From Siphlonurus alternatus (lineage: Eukaryota > Arthropoda > Insecta > Ephemeroptera > Siphlonuridae): 64,000 nucleotides of DNA. The DNA lies in assembly GCA_949825025.1 (NCBI GenBank), contig OX463784.1, positions 4,060,885 to 4,124,884 of the forward strand. The letters are read 5' to 3'. The notes under the pieces are model-generated. The model searched no databases and was not told the DNA's origin. It was given only the letters and a program-made list of their open reading frames with translations. Both the position numbers and the translations under genes were made by a program. This document shows, piece after piece, positions 1-12,600 of the stretch; the stretch's first letter is position 1, and each line of letters starts with the position of its first letter.

Positions 1-524
1 ATCAGTGAGTGTGCCCAACAATAAATTAACCTTAACCGGGGAAGGGGTAAGGGGGGGGGGGTCATTTAAACCCGTAACTTTTTTAAGCGGCAAAAAAAAA
101 AAAAAAAAAAAATGTGTAAAATAATTAAAACTTGGTTTTAAGTAAAGGTCCCATCAAACATAATATCAAATTAGCATTGCAAGTATAGGAAAAACTTGAT
201 ATAAGGTAATTCTGGATTTAAGTTAAACGTAATTTCCTGGGTCCCTTGACTTTCGTTATAAAAAGTTTTTACTGAATTAATGTAGTACAGTAGTATTCTT
301 ATTTTGTCTACCACGAATCATCAACATAAAATTTAGTAAAAGCATTCTACATTTAATATACACTAACATTGTAAGATTGCTCTTTTCATAGTAATATTAC
401 AGTACTGCATTATTTTAATTTTTTTAATGTTCTAAAACTACAACATAAAAAATATTTTGAAGAAGTATTGAATAAAGTTTAAACACTCCTGAATGGGAGT
501 GTTTCGCTACTAACTTTATGATCT

Positions 525-740
525 TTAATTATTGAAAGTTCAGAGAAAGTGACGCTTCTCTTAATAAAAGGATAGAACCTAAAAGGGGCGTGGGTTCAAA
601 CCCAACCACGGCTAAACTTTTTAGAAATACCTCCTGGGCTTTAAAAAATCTGAAAAAAAAAAAAAAAAAAAAAATCAGTGTTATAACTTTATTGTTATCT
701 AAAACATTTTTAATACTGTTGTAATTGGCTGCTTCAAAAG
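525..740. mobile_element. MITE-B, partial
   Basis: The right half only: ATTATTGAAAGTTCAGAGAA, GGGGCGTGGGTTCAAACCCA, then TCTGAAAAA with an expanded poly(A), and a diverged terminus. Confidence 0.7.
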
Positions 741-784
741 GAAAATTTATAAGAAAAAAAAAACTATCTTTTAAAATGAACTAT

Positions 785-1265
785 ATTTAAACATTCTAAT
801 TAGGTTGCTGCACGCCATTTTTTTATTAGCTCAATCGAAAGAGGAGGTTGAGAAATACACCTGTGAATTTTATGCGATTTTTTTAAGTACTGCATCTTGC
901 CTAAAATAGAGATGAAAAGAGGTCGCATGACCTGGAGGCTTTGTCTGCAACGCCTATGACGTCATTACATTCTTTGGTTCAACTATATAATGCTTGTAAA
1001 CAACCACGTTGCTATGGAAACATATAATAATTTTTAATAAACAAGCAACAATGCAATAATTGTTTACATGTGTTATATAGATAAACCAAAGAATGTAATG
1101 ACGTCATAGGCGTTGCGGCAGGCGCCTCCAGGTCACGTGACCTCTTATCATCTCCATTTTAGGTATGATGCAGTACTAAAAAAAATCGCATAAAATTCAC
1201 AGGTGCATTTCTCAACCTCCTCTTTCGATTGAGCTACTAAAAAAATGGCATGCAGCAACCTAATT
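785..1265. mobile_element. 480-bp palindromic MITE (family F)
   Basis: Long inverted arms from ATTAGGTTGCTGCA to TGCAGCAACCTAAT, with matching interiors (CTCAATCGAAAGAGGAGGTT; CCTATGACGTCATTACATTC). About 100 bp of loop lies around 990-1080. It is flanked by TCTA on both sides, a candidate 4-bp duplication. Confidence 0.85.
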
Positions 1266-1544
1266 CTAAACAATATTCTCATTCATTAATTGTTCAGTAC
1301 ATGGGAAGGTTTTAGTTGTTACACATGATGATGCACATTTGCGTAGTAAATTTGTAAATTCATGCTTGAAAATACAGCAAATTTACCATTCCTATTGTGA
1401 GTGATTAAAATCTGAATTTTTCTCTTTATATTTTATTTTTTGAACACAACTTTCAAGTGGATTGAGTGACCTCAACAAGGTCAAATGTCAAATGTTAAAG
1501 GATAGGGACTAAGAAAACATGAAAAAATCAGCTGACTTGAAGTA

Positions 1545-2435
1545 TGGAGTATCGAACTAAAAAAAAATATTACAGAAATGGATAGAGGGTGCAAAGTTTT
1601 GCTAATCTGATTTTCTTCATATTTTTTATGGTCCGAGAGCTATTTTTTAAAAAAAAAAAAAAATATTGAAAGTACAGAGAAAGTGACTCCTCACTAGGGG
1701 CCGGATCTCCAGTTTTTCCAGTTATACAAATATGTATGCTAAATTGATTCTGACTTCAAATGTTCACGAATCATGAAGTTTCATTGCCAAATATACAAAA
1801 AAGTTTGAACTGGAAAAAACTGTTTTTGAAAAGTAAAAACTGTTTCAACTGTTTCAAGTTTTTTTAAGTTTTGTAAACTTTTTCCAGTTTTGTAAAACTG
1901 GAAACGCAGTTCTGTTTCATAAAAGCACGTTTTTTTTGTAGTAAAAATTAAATTAAATATTTTACATAATTATTTTCTCTGCCTCCATCTTGACACAACA
2001 TTGATATTTTTTATTTACATTTTCTTAATTGCTATATCAATGGTATTTTGCCAGATTTTTTTATCGAAGAAGCATGTATACCGATTATATTTTTGGTCTT
2101 CATGGATAAGAGACCAGTTAAAGGTAAAATTTTATAAAAACTGGATTTTGCTGGAAACTGGAAGTGAACTGTTTTTGAGAAATTCGATACGTAACTGTTT
2201 TCGGGAAAAAAATGGACTGGATCCAGTGCTGGAAATCACACTTTTAAAAACTGGAAATCCGGCCCCTACTCCTCACTTAATAAAAGAATAGGACCTAAAA
2301 GGGGCGTGGGTTCAAACCCGACCTCGGCAAAACTTTTTAGAAATACTTCCCGGGCTCTAAAATATCTGAAAAAGATCAGTGGTATAACTTTGCATCCTAT
2401 ATCAATTTTTGCAATATATATATATATTTTTTTTT
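1545..2435. mobile_element. MITE-B, interrupted by a 572-bp element
   Basis: The left arm TGGAGTATCGAACTAA to the central GTGACTCCTCACT, then the insert 1696-2267, then CTTAATAAAAGAATAGGACC to the right arm. The family consensus is about 320 bp with pairs such as ATTATTGAAAGT/ACTTTCAATAAT. Confidence 0.8.
1696..2267. mobile_element. 572-bp element with GGGGCCGGAT termini, nested in MITE-B
   Basis: Begins AGGGGCCGGATCTCCAGTTT and ends AACTGGAAATCCGGCCCCT. It is flanked by a perfect 10-bp direct repeat ACTCCTCACT (1686-1695, 2268-2277). The interior repeats CTGGAAA/TTTCCAG motifs. No protein is encoded that I can support. Confidence 0.8.
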
Positions 2436-2497
2436 TATATCTATACGGAACTCTTATTTCAACATTTACTAATTAATTTTTGTTTTTTTTTCTCCAG

Positions 2498-2662
2498 AGG
2501 GCTGTCTCCAGGTGGACCCTGATCGAAGAATGACAGTCTCTGGAGTCTTGGAGCGTCTGTGTGCCATCTCCGAGAGCCACAACATCAACCTGAGGGAGCC
2601 ACTCAAACTGGAGGGCAAGAGACTTGACACCACCAGCCCACCAGCTTCAGTCGCTACCACAC
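2498..2662 (+). CDS. GAK: GAK exon: end of kinase domain
   Basis: Acceptor AG at 2496-2497, donor GT at 2663. It reads [20 protein letters not shown] and onward, the C-terminal kinase-lobe helix typical of the Ark/GAK family (a V-x-P-x-x-R-hydrophobic pattern), then the start of the linker. It enters with two bases of a split codon and leaves with one. It is the first exon visible in the window. Confidence 0.88.
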
Positions 2663-3658
2663 GTGAGTGGCGAGCAAACACCGTGGAAATGACAATGTGG
2701 AGCAATGGAGTATCAATCTCAAATTTTTTTATGGACAGCCTGCCCCTTGAAATTTTTTTACTTCAGAAATGAATGAAGGGTACCAAATTATGCTACTTTG
2801 ATTTTTTTCAATCTTTGTAGAGGCCAGGTAGTATTGCTAAAATGCTAAAAAGCAAAGTCTTCTGCTCGTTGTTAGTAAACAAAGTATTGTTGTGTAATGT
2901 CTGTTGCGTGAAAGAAAAAACATGATGGGACGGTGGTTGATTTACATGTTAACTTATGGAAAAATGACCGTTAATTATGAAGTTGAAACGGTTAATTAGC
3001 GCCAACAATGTCATTACGTTCTCTGCTCTAGTGGCGAAATTTGGCACTATGTCAACCCATGATTAACAATGAAAAAGGCTTGATGCGACAGACATTATAA
3101 ACAATGGTTTGTTACAGCCATTGCGAGTAGAAGACGTTGCTAAAAAGTTAGACAAAGTTCAGGTTTGAACCCACGTCTCTGTTCTTATCATTTTATTAAA
3201 AAAGTGACGCCTCTCTCTTCACTTTCATTTTTTTTTTTTTATTATTATTATTATTTTTTTTTTTTGAAAATAGTTCCTGGGCTCTAAGAAATCAGAAAAA
3301 AAAGTCAGAGTAGCATAAATTCATATACTAGCTTTATCTAATTTTACAATAAAAGAATTGAAGTTGATACGTACTCCATTTACCAGAAAAAATACAACAT
3401 AAAAACAGATTTAGTATTTTCTAAAAATAGTTCAAGTGATCCTCCATATCAAACAGATTTCAAAATAATTGTATCTCACATTTTTTTCTGCAGGACCTAC
3501 CGGTATGTGAGATAGAATTTTTTGAACTTTGGTTTGAAATTGAGAACCACTTGATCTATTTTTAGAAAATACTAAATCTGTTTTTATTTTCTCCATTTTC
3601 TGGTATTTCCCCTGTTTTACTGTTTTAAGGGAAAGGTAACGCACTCATTGAAAAAAAA

Positions 3659-3695
<37 letters not shown>

Positions 3696-6600
3696 TTACT
3701 TGTGAAAATTATGAAACAAATTTATAATGTTCTCCTCTATATCCCCTATCAGTAGCTAAAATATCAGGTATACAAAGGAATTTATCCGTGTTAAAGTAGT
3801 CAACCTTAAAAATGCATTACTTAAAAATTAGCTCAAATTTGTATACCTGATACATATTTTAGCTACTCTGATAGGGGATGATAGGGGAGGAGAAAATTTT
3901 AATTTTTTTTTTTTTTTTTTCGCAATTTTTGTGTGTGGGATTTTTTTAACATTGGGCGTGTTACCCTTAAGCAGAGCAGAGACCTATAAACCTCAAATTT
4001 GTAGTTGTCAATTTTTACAAATATAGTAAAATTAAAATAATATTTTTCTCAGAAGTAGCTGGAAGTTTAGAGTAAATCATAACTATAAAAATCCTTTCTA
4101 ATCTTGACAATTTCACACAAAGGTCGATACATCTACTGCAAACCACTCTGTAAAGTTTCACAAATAGAATACTGTAGTTTTACTCCCATTTTTTTATTTC
4201 TTTTTTTATATAGAAAATATCAGGTTAATTTGACTCCATTAAATCATTCATTTATTTATTCATTAATCATTTATCGTTCATTTAAATCGTTCATTTATCA
4301 TAGACACAACATTTTTGAACGCTTTAACTTTCAACAGCCAGAGACGGGAGGAGGCATTTCTTTTTATGCAAGCATTTTTATGCAGAACCAACTGCATCAA
4401 CAATATTATAAAAATAAAAAATCTGAAGCTGTTCTCCTCCTTTAAGATATTTTATCATGATGAGTGTACTTCATAAGTTGTATTAGGGAAGTATTAATCA
4501 ACAAAGAATTTTATTCTATTAAGATGTTTTTTTTTTTTTGCAAATAAATTGCCATAAAATTGTTCACAATTTTAAATTCCTTGGTATGATTTATTATTTT
4601 TTTCTTGTCAGTGATTTTGTTATGTTTTTGACCAATATCCATGTACATTATTTTGTATGTTTTAGTGTGTACTATATTTTCTGACGTGATCAATGTTGTC
4701 TTGTACGGCCTATATGTTCAAATAAAAAAAAATAAAAATAAAATAAAAATCCATGTTCTGTTCCAGCTCACCCCGGGTCAGAAGACAAGCCCCCGGTGCG
4801 CCCCCCTCGGCCCTCCCAGGCTCCCGGGCGCCCCCCTGCCCCTCCTCCACATCAACAACCTCAGGGACCTCCCGCCCGCCCCCTACCTCCCCAACCAGCC
4901 CAGCAGCAAGGAGGGCTGTTCTCTTCACTGAAGGGAGGAGCGGGAAGTTTCCTGAAGAATTTGAAAGACACCTCCAGTAAAGTGATGGCCACCGTGCAAC
5001 AGTGAGTAGTGGGGTGGTTTTAGAGTTGTTAGTACGTTATTTGTTGTCGTAGAAGCTTCAGTAGTGAGTTCAATAGACTCCTGACGACGAGCTGGTTCCA
5101 TTGGACTGGCTACTGAACCTTCTATGATGACTCTTTCTTTGTTATCCATGGAAGGAATTGTCATAGAAGGTTCATTAGCCAGTCCAATGGAACCAGCTCA
5201 TCGTCAGGAGTCTATTGAACTGTCTACTGAACCTTCTATATAGTACATAAAGGACCAAAAGATGGCGTTGCGCACAGAAATTTTGGCTCTTTGCATCGAG
5301 GATAGGGCAATATTTACTTATAGAATGGGGAGAATCACAAAAATTACAATATTTATGTATATGAAATACATAACTTATAAATTTGAAATATTTTTTTAAT
5401 ATTTTGTCTGAAGGTATGTGACAACTAATTATGGTGTTGTCAATTCTGTAAAATTATACTGTGGCTGCTGTTAGAGCATTTTCATAATTTTACAATGTTA
5501 AATCATGTAACGGGTTCTCGATACATGTCCATACAGTAAATTTTCTATTTTATGAAGTCCCAAAGGACCAAAAAAACCTGAATTCACAAAATCGAAAGTA
5601 TTAACATTGAAAGGCCTATCTATATAGTTGGCTAGGACCAACATTTCACTTCACAAAATCGAGGAATTCATAAAATATAATTTCACAAAATCGAAAGTTC
5701 ACTGTAGTTCAGTTATAACCACCAGGTTCGCTACCAACTTTATGATGTGTACTCTTTCTTTGTAAAACCTCGAATTCCTCGACTAATCCTCACACTGTTA
5801 CAGGAGTATCGCCCGGTCTGACCTGGACTTCAGCTACATCACGTCCAGACTGGCGGTCATGTCTTTCCCTGCCGAAGGCCTCGAGTCTGCCTACCGCAAC
5901 CACGCAGAGGACGTGAGGGCTCTACTGGAGGGCAGGCACGGTGCACAGTTCATGGTGTACAACCTGTCGGGAAGACCCTACCCAGCTTCTAGGTGAGTTA
6001 TCAAAGAAAGAGTCATCATTGAAGGTTCAGTAGCCAGTTCAATAGATTCCTGGCAACGAGCTGGTTCCATTGGACTGGCTACTGAACCTTCTGTGACAAT
6101 TCCTTCCATGAATAACAAAGAAAAAGTCATCATAGAAGGTTCAGTAGCCAGTTTAATAGACTCCTGATTATGAGCTGGTTCCATTGGCTACTGAACCTTC
6201 TATGACAATTCCTTCCATGGATAACAAAGAAAGAGTCATCATAGAAGGTTCAGTAGCCAGTTCAATAGACTCCTGACGACGAGCTGGTTCCATTGGACTG
6301 GCTACTGAACCTTCTATGACAATTCTTTCCATTGATTTTCTTGTTCAAGCAATAATTTCCTGATATATTTGCAGGCTGGGAGGTCGTGTCATGGACTGTG
6401 GTTGGCCAGGAAAAGGTCGTGCCCCTACGTTGCACCAACTCTACTCGACGTGTGTCGTGCTGCACGACTTTCTCTCGCGCGATCCGCGCAATGTGGCGGT
6501 GATCCACTGCATGGATGGTCGTGCGTCTTCGGCCCTGCTGGTGTGCGCCCTGCTGATGTACCTGGGGTTGGTGACCAGACCGGACGATGCCGCTCAGATG

Positions 6601-9600
6601 TTTGCAGTCAAGAGAGCTCCCCCAGGACTTAACCCTTCAGAGATGAGGTCAGTGTCTGACATTTTGAGGGGTTTACAAGTTCTTGATATTTAAAAATACT
6701 GCATTAACTTATTCCACGTTTATTTTCATATTAATAAACAATTATATAATAAATGAACCAACAACCTAAATGAATATTTAATATTTCACCATAATATAAT
6801 ACACAATATGCATTTTATTGGTGTTATTGTTCATTAAAGGTGTCAGTTTTAAAACATAAGCTCTTCCCCATTTGACTCAGGTTCTGTAAAATGGTGCTCT
6901 GATTTGATAAAACTGGACAACTGCATTCTAGCAAGAGTGTATTCCATCCATCTTGATCTTATTCCTAGTTAAGTTTAGTTAGGTCCGAAAATTTGGCATA
7001 AGCTGTTGAAAAATTTTTGTGTTTCAAGCTTAAAATTTTGGCTAGGGGCATACCACATTCTACAGCTCAAAAGTTCAAAAGTTACACTAAACAAAAGCAT
7101 ACAGAATTATCTGTTTCACAAAATAAACACAGTACAGTACATTTAATATATATTTTTTTTAATACTGGCAGTATAAATAGAGGCTGCATGTTGGCTGATT
7201 TTTCGGTGTTCCAACCGTCCAATCTAAACCTATGTAAAATATGTATAGTATACAGTATGTCGTCCCTCGTCCCGCAATAATGAGCTATCTGCTTCCACGA
7301 TTTTGTTGCAATAATGAGCTGTCTGCTATTTCAGATGAACACAATGGACGATTTGCGTGACATTTTTTTATTGCAGAAATGGATAGAGGGTGCAAAGTTA
7401 TGCTACCCTGATTTTTTTCAGATTTTTTTGAGACTGGGATCTATTTTTAAAATATTATTGAAAGGGAGTTTTATGACGTCACGGGCGTTTAGCGCCTATC
7501 CTTTTCTTAAGGACAGACTCCTCGTGACGTAATAAAATCAACTTTCAATAATTTTTTAAAAATAGTTCCCGGTCTCTAAAAAATCTGAAAAAATTCAGAG
7601 TAGCATAACTTTGCACACTATCCATTTTTGCAATAAAAAAATGTCATGCAAATTGTCCATTATGAGCCTTATTTTATATTGATTTACAACTCATAATAGC
7701 GTTCATCTGAAATAGCAGACAGCTCATTATTGCAACGAGATCGTGGTAAGCAGATAGCTCATTATTGCGGACGAGGGACGATGTATTATGCATTTATATT
7801 TTTCACCCCACAGAAATTTTTTGGACGGAAATCCCTTTACAGATCTTCAGTCCAACCCAAAAAATATAGATTTTGATTTTGATTTTTACATAATTTTTAA
7901 CTTATTTTACTTCAATTTCAAGTGCAACACAAATGAGCATCAAGAGACACACTGACTTGAAGCCTCTATTTTTCTTTCTTTACATAAATTTCCATGATTT
8001 AAGTTCTAAGGGACCCTTGTTCACCTAGATCTGTTTACTGCAGGTACTTGTACTACCTGTACAACGTTAACTTAGATATGTCCCCAGGTACCTGTACTAC
8101 CTGTACAACGTACTACAATCCACCCCTCTGCTGCCACACCACATGCCGGTGACGCTGGTCTCGCTGATCCTGCAGCCGGTACCTTTGTTCACCAAAGTGA
8201 GGGACGGTTGCAGACCGTACCTGGAGGTGTTCCAGGGAGACCAGCTGATCTTGAGCTCCCTGCAGGACTACGAGAGGATGCGGGTCTTCAACATCACAGA
8301 GGGGAAGGTACGTCCTCATCTCGCAGGGTTCCGGTGCAATTGTTGATGACTAGAGGCAGTGCCCACTGTATTAAAGCCTGCGCACTGCAAAGCACGCAAA
8401 ACAAAATAGTAGTCCACCCCATTTGCTATAGCATTGTAAAATTCAAATTAAATCCAATAGAAATAAATATTTCTTGATATTTTCACACCCCAGACATAAT
8501 TTCTAAACCCCTTATCTTGCTGTGTGTAAAATTTCAAAATTTTAGAATGACTCCTTCCATGGAAATTTCGGGGTGAAATTAGCATGTAACTCAATGGGAA
8601 ATTGAAAATCTAGGACTACTATTTCAAAAAACAATCGAGATTGATATTACAGTATAGTGCGCAGGCCTTGATGGAGTGGGCATTGCTAGGGGCCAGATTT
8701 CAAGTTTTTTAAAGTTTGATTTAATAGATTTATTCAGTTCTTTAGGCTATACAAATAGCATAGAACAAGTCATATACAGTCATAAAGCATCACAACAAAA
8801 ATATACAAAGCAACAACAACAACAAACATATTATATTTATTAAATTAAATACAATAACTAGTTAGCCAAATAGCACATTACTTTTTTTTTTGTAAAAACT
8901 TTTTAATGCTATAAAACAAATTCATCTTAAGATATTTAAATAATTCTTTTTTAAAAGATGCAAATGGTCCAGAATTTTTTATATAATCAGGTAAACCATT
9001 AAATATAAGTGGAACAATATAGCTTGGATTATGATCAAGATTTCAAGCACTGGATCCAGTTCTGTTTTTTTCTTCTCTCCCCCCCCCCCAAAATAAAGTT
9101 ATTCAAATTCAAAATTCTTTATTTAATCCATTTCCCCTACAATTAATATATCAAAACAGATACTTTAAATTTGAATTATCTCGAAAGTTATGCCGGTGAG
9201 GTGGTAAAAAAAAAAAAAATTGTATGATGTAGAGGGAGGTCTCAAAAAACGTTTTTCATTGTAAAAAGTTCAACATGTCGGCACACTCGAAAATGATCAC
9301 TCTACTTTAAGTTTTTACTGTATTTTTAGTTCAAAATTCAAATTCAAAATTCAAAATTCTTTATTCAATCCATTTCTCCTACAATCAATATATCAAGATA
9401 GATATTTGTTGAGGTTAGTAGGACAGGTCATGTAGGCAAGTAAGCCAGAGGAGTAATTAATTATATACATTAATAGTTTAAACAGACAATAATTTATGTT
9501 AATTCAAAGTTATAGTCCATGTAGCTCTTCACGCTATAAAAACATTGTTTAAGTAACATATCTTTGACACTTGCGTGGAATAACTTATCACTTTCGATGC

Positions 9601-12600
9601 ACTTTATAACACTTGGGAGCTTATTGAAGAGTCGTAAACAACTCATAAATGGACCACTTCTATACATATTAAGTCTGCACCATATAGGGGTTATTACACT
9701 CTTCACATTCCTTGTATTATACTTATGATTTACAACATGTTCTCTAAAAAAATACATATTTTTTTTAACTTTAAGTACACATTCTAAAATATAGATACAA
9801 GGAAGGGGTAATATACTATGCTCCTTAAATAGTTTTACACATGTTGCCCTTTTTTTAATAAAACACATTAAACGTATTACCCTTTTTTGTAGGATAAACA
9901 GGATAAACAGTCGATGAGACTCGAGAGAATCACCCCAACAAATTTTTCCATATTTAAGCAATGAATAGAAATTTGCGTAATACAGTTTGTCTTTCCATGT
10001 GAAAGCCTTATGCTGAAAAAAAAAAAATAAAATAAAAATCGTCTTGTTAAATTGTTTTGTAATTTTCTCTATTGCTTTTAGGCACTAACATCTGCCTCTC
10101 GAAAAATTTCAAAATGGACAATTTGCATGACATTTTTTTATTGCAAAAATGGATAGAGGGTGCAAAGTTATGCTACTCTGAATTTTTTCAGATTTTTTAG
10201 AGACCGGGAACTATTTTTAAAAAATTATTGAAAGTCAATTTTATGACGTCACGAGGAGTCTGTCCTTAAGAAAAGGATAGGCGCTAAACGCCCGTGACGT
10301 CAGAAAACTGACTTTCAATAATTTTTTAAAAATAGTTCCCGCTCTCAAAAAAATCTGAAAAAAATCAAAGTAGCATAATTTGGTACCCTCTATCCATTTC
10401 TGTAGTAAAAATATGTCATGCAAATTGTCCATTTGTTTGTGCCTGCTAAGGTTTACATGTTAATCAAATGGAACTAAAGAAACAGCTGATTGGTGTTCTC
10501 TTTCCCTATGAGGAAGGAAAAAATATTTCTACCAAATTTAATGCATGGTAATTTTGTTTCAAATTTATCTAGTGTCTGTTTTCTGTGTTATTTAATGATT
10601 AATCTCAGTTACTGCTGGAGTCAAAGAATATTTCCCTGCAAATGAATCAAATGAAAAAAAATTAAAATAATCGAGAATGTTCTAAAACTTAATCGCTTAA
10701 GATTTGAGCAAATTTAGTCTTGCAGTTTTCTTACAACAGTTCCATTTCCGGTTGTCATCCATAAGGCCAATGTTAAACTTCTACCTAAGTTTTCACAAAA
10801 CTGATAAGACAGATTTGCTTCAATATTTTTACGCCACCTATTGATAGTGAGTTGTAAGTCCCCTGCAAGTCTTGTTGCATTCAGGCGCTATGATTGCGAG
10901 ATATCAACCTACTGAGATTCATCCTTCATCCTTAAGGTAGAGATAACGCCGGTCAGCTGTTCGATGTAGGTCCCTTTGATTAACATGTAAACCTTAGCAA
11001 ATTCACAAAAATTCTGAAATTTTTTTGAGAGGCGGATATTAGTGCCTAAGAGCCATAGAAAAAGTTTCAAAACAATTTAACGAGCCAATTTTTTTAAATT
11101 AATTTTTTAGTTTGTCTCTCCTTGGGAAAGCCCTATGCTGAAAATTAAAAAAATTAATTAAAAAAAAATCGTCTCGTTAAATTGTTTTGAAACTTTTTCT
11201 ATGGCTTTTAGGCACTAATATCCGCCTCTCAAAAAAAAAAAAAAAAAAAAAAAAATCAGAATTTTTGTGAATTTGCCAAGGTTTACATGTTAATCATAGG
11301 GACCTACATCGAACAGCTGTTCGGCGTTATCTCTACCTTAAGTTAAAAGAAATGGTTGGTAAATTAAAGCTCTTTATTATCTCAAAATAGCTTCAACTTC
11401 GAAGTAGAACACAAGACAACATGTTTCTGACAAGTTCCTGTTTTTTCCCCCAGGTGACTCTGCCGCTGGGTCTGCAAGTCCAGGGGGACGTGACCATCAT
11501 CGTCTACCACGCCAGGAACACCCTGGGAGGAGTCATGTCTCAGGGAAGACCCACAGGTAACTGATGATGTTTAATAAGAATATGGTGTTCATGTATTAAC
11601 ACTGTTTAAAGGACCTATCCGGAGTTCTGATGACCCATTTTTTTATCTAAACTAATCGAGAAACTTAATAAAAACAGTAAAATTTGCATGTGTGCAAGTT
11701 TTACGCTAGCGAGAGAGAAAATAGTTATTTTGTTAACTTGTACGTAGTAGTTAACACGGCGATGTTGAGCCGTTCGAGTATATAAGTCACGTAACTCACG
11801 ACCAATCAGACGCTGTTAACTGACCCCCACTACCACTTCTCCACTCCCTCCTCCTGCACTATAGTAGAACTAGCGTGATTGCTGCATTAAAGAAAAAAAT
11901 AATTTTTTAAATTTTTTCATGGTGAGATATTTAAATAATAACCAGATTGCAATCTAGAATGTTGGTGAGCTGAATTTAGTGGATTTTGTCTCCCCTTTTT
12001 GGAAACAAGAAAGTTTGAATTAAAATTGATGATGCAAATTAAAATTTACAGATAATATTGTTAATTTTAAAGTTCAGATTCAGACTTATGCCAGCTAATG
12101 ATAGCCGTGTTGAATGTGTGCTGTAACATGAGACAAAACATGACAATTTGAAAACAAGTTTTTGAAACAAAGATTTCAAAGTTTTATGATTTTGAAAAGC
12201 TGCAAATTATGAAATAAAAACCAATTTATAATAAAATTATGCTGTTTTAAGTTTTACATGTTCGAAAGATGAAAATATTTAAAGTTGAGGCACTGCAACT
12301 AAAGCCTGAACACTGAATATTGATGTGTCATTTGTTTTGAAATGGTAGTCCTAGATTTTCAATATTCATTTCTTTGACCCCTAAATTTGTATGGAATGAG
12401 TAATTTTAAAATTTTATAACTTTACACACGGCAAGATAAGGGTTTTAAAAATTATGCCTAAATAATTTTGTTTACTAAAGAAAAATGTAGAAATTTTTGT
12501 AAGTCCGACCTTCACAAACACAACATGAGATAACATTGCTCAGTTATGATTCAATACATCCTTGCTACTATAACACTTTTAACTTTGCCATAGAAATAAT

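Noticed and set aside
2001..2291. 96-codon open frame with a hydrophobic start resembling a signal peptide
   Set aside because: Lies wholly inside the 572-bp GGGGCC element made of CTGGAAA-type iterations; the hydrophobicity comes from T-rich sequence.
4104..4445. 113-codon open frame on + strand
   Set aside because: Low-complexity, AT-rich, no splice or family support, and inside a GAK intron.
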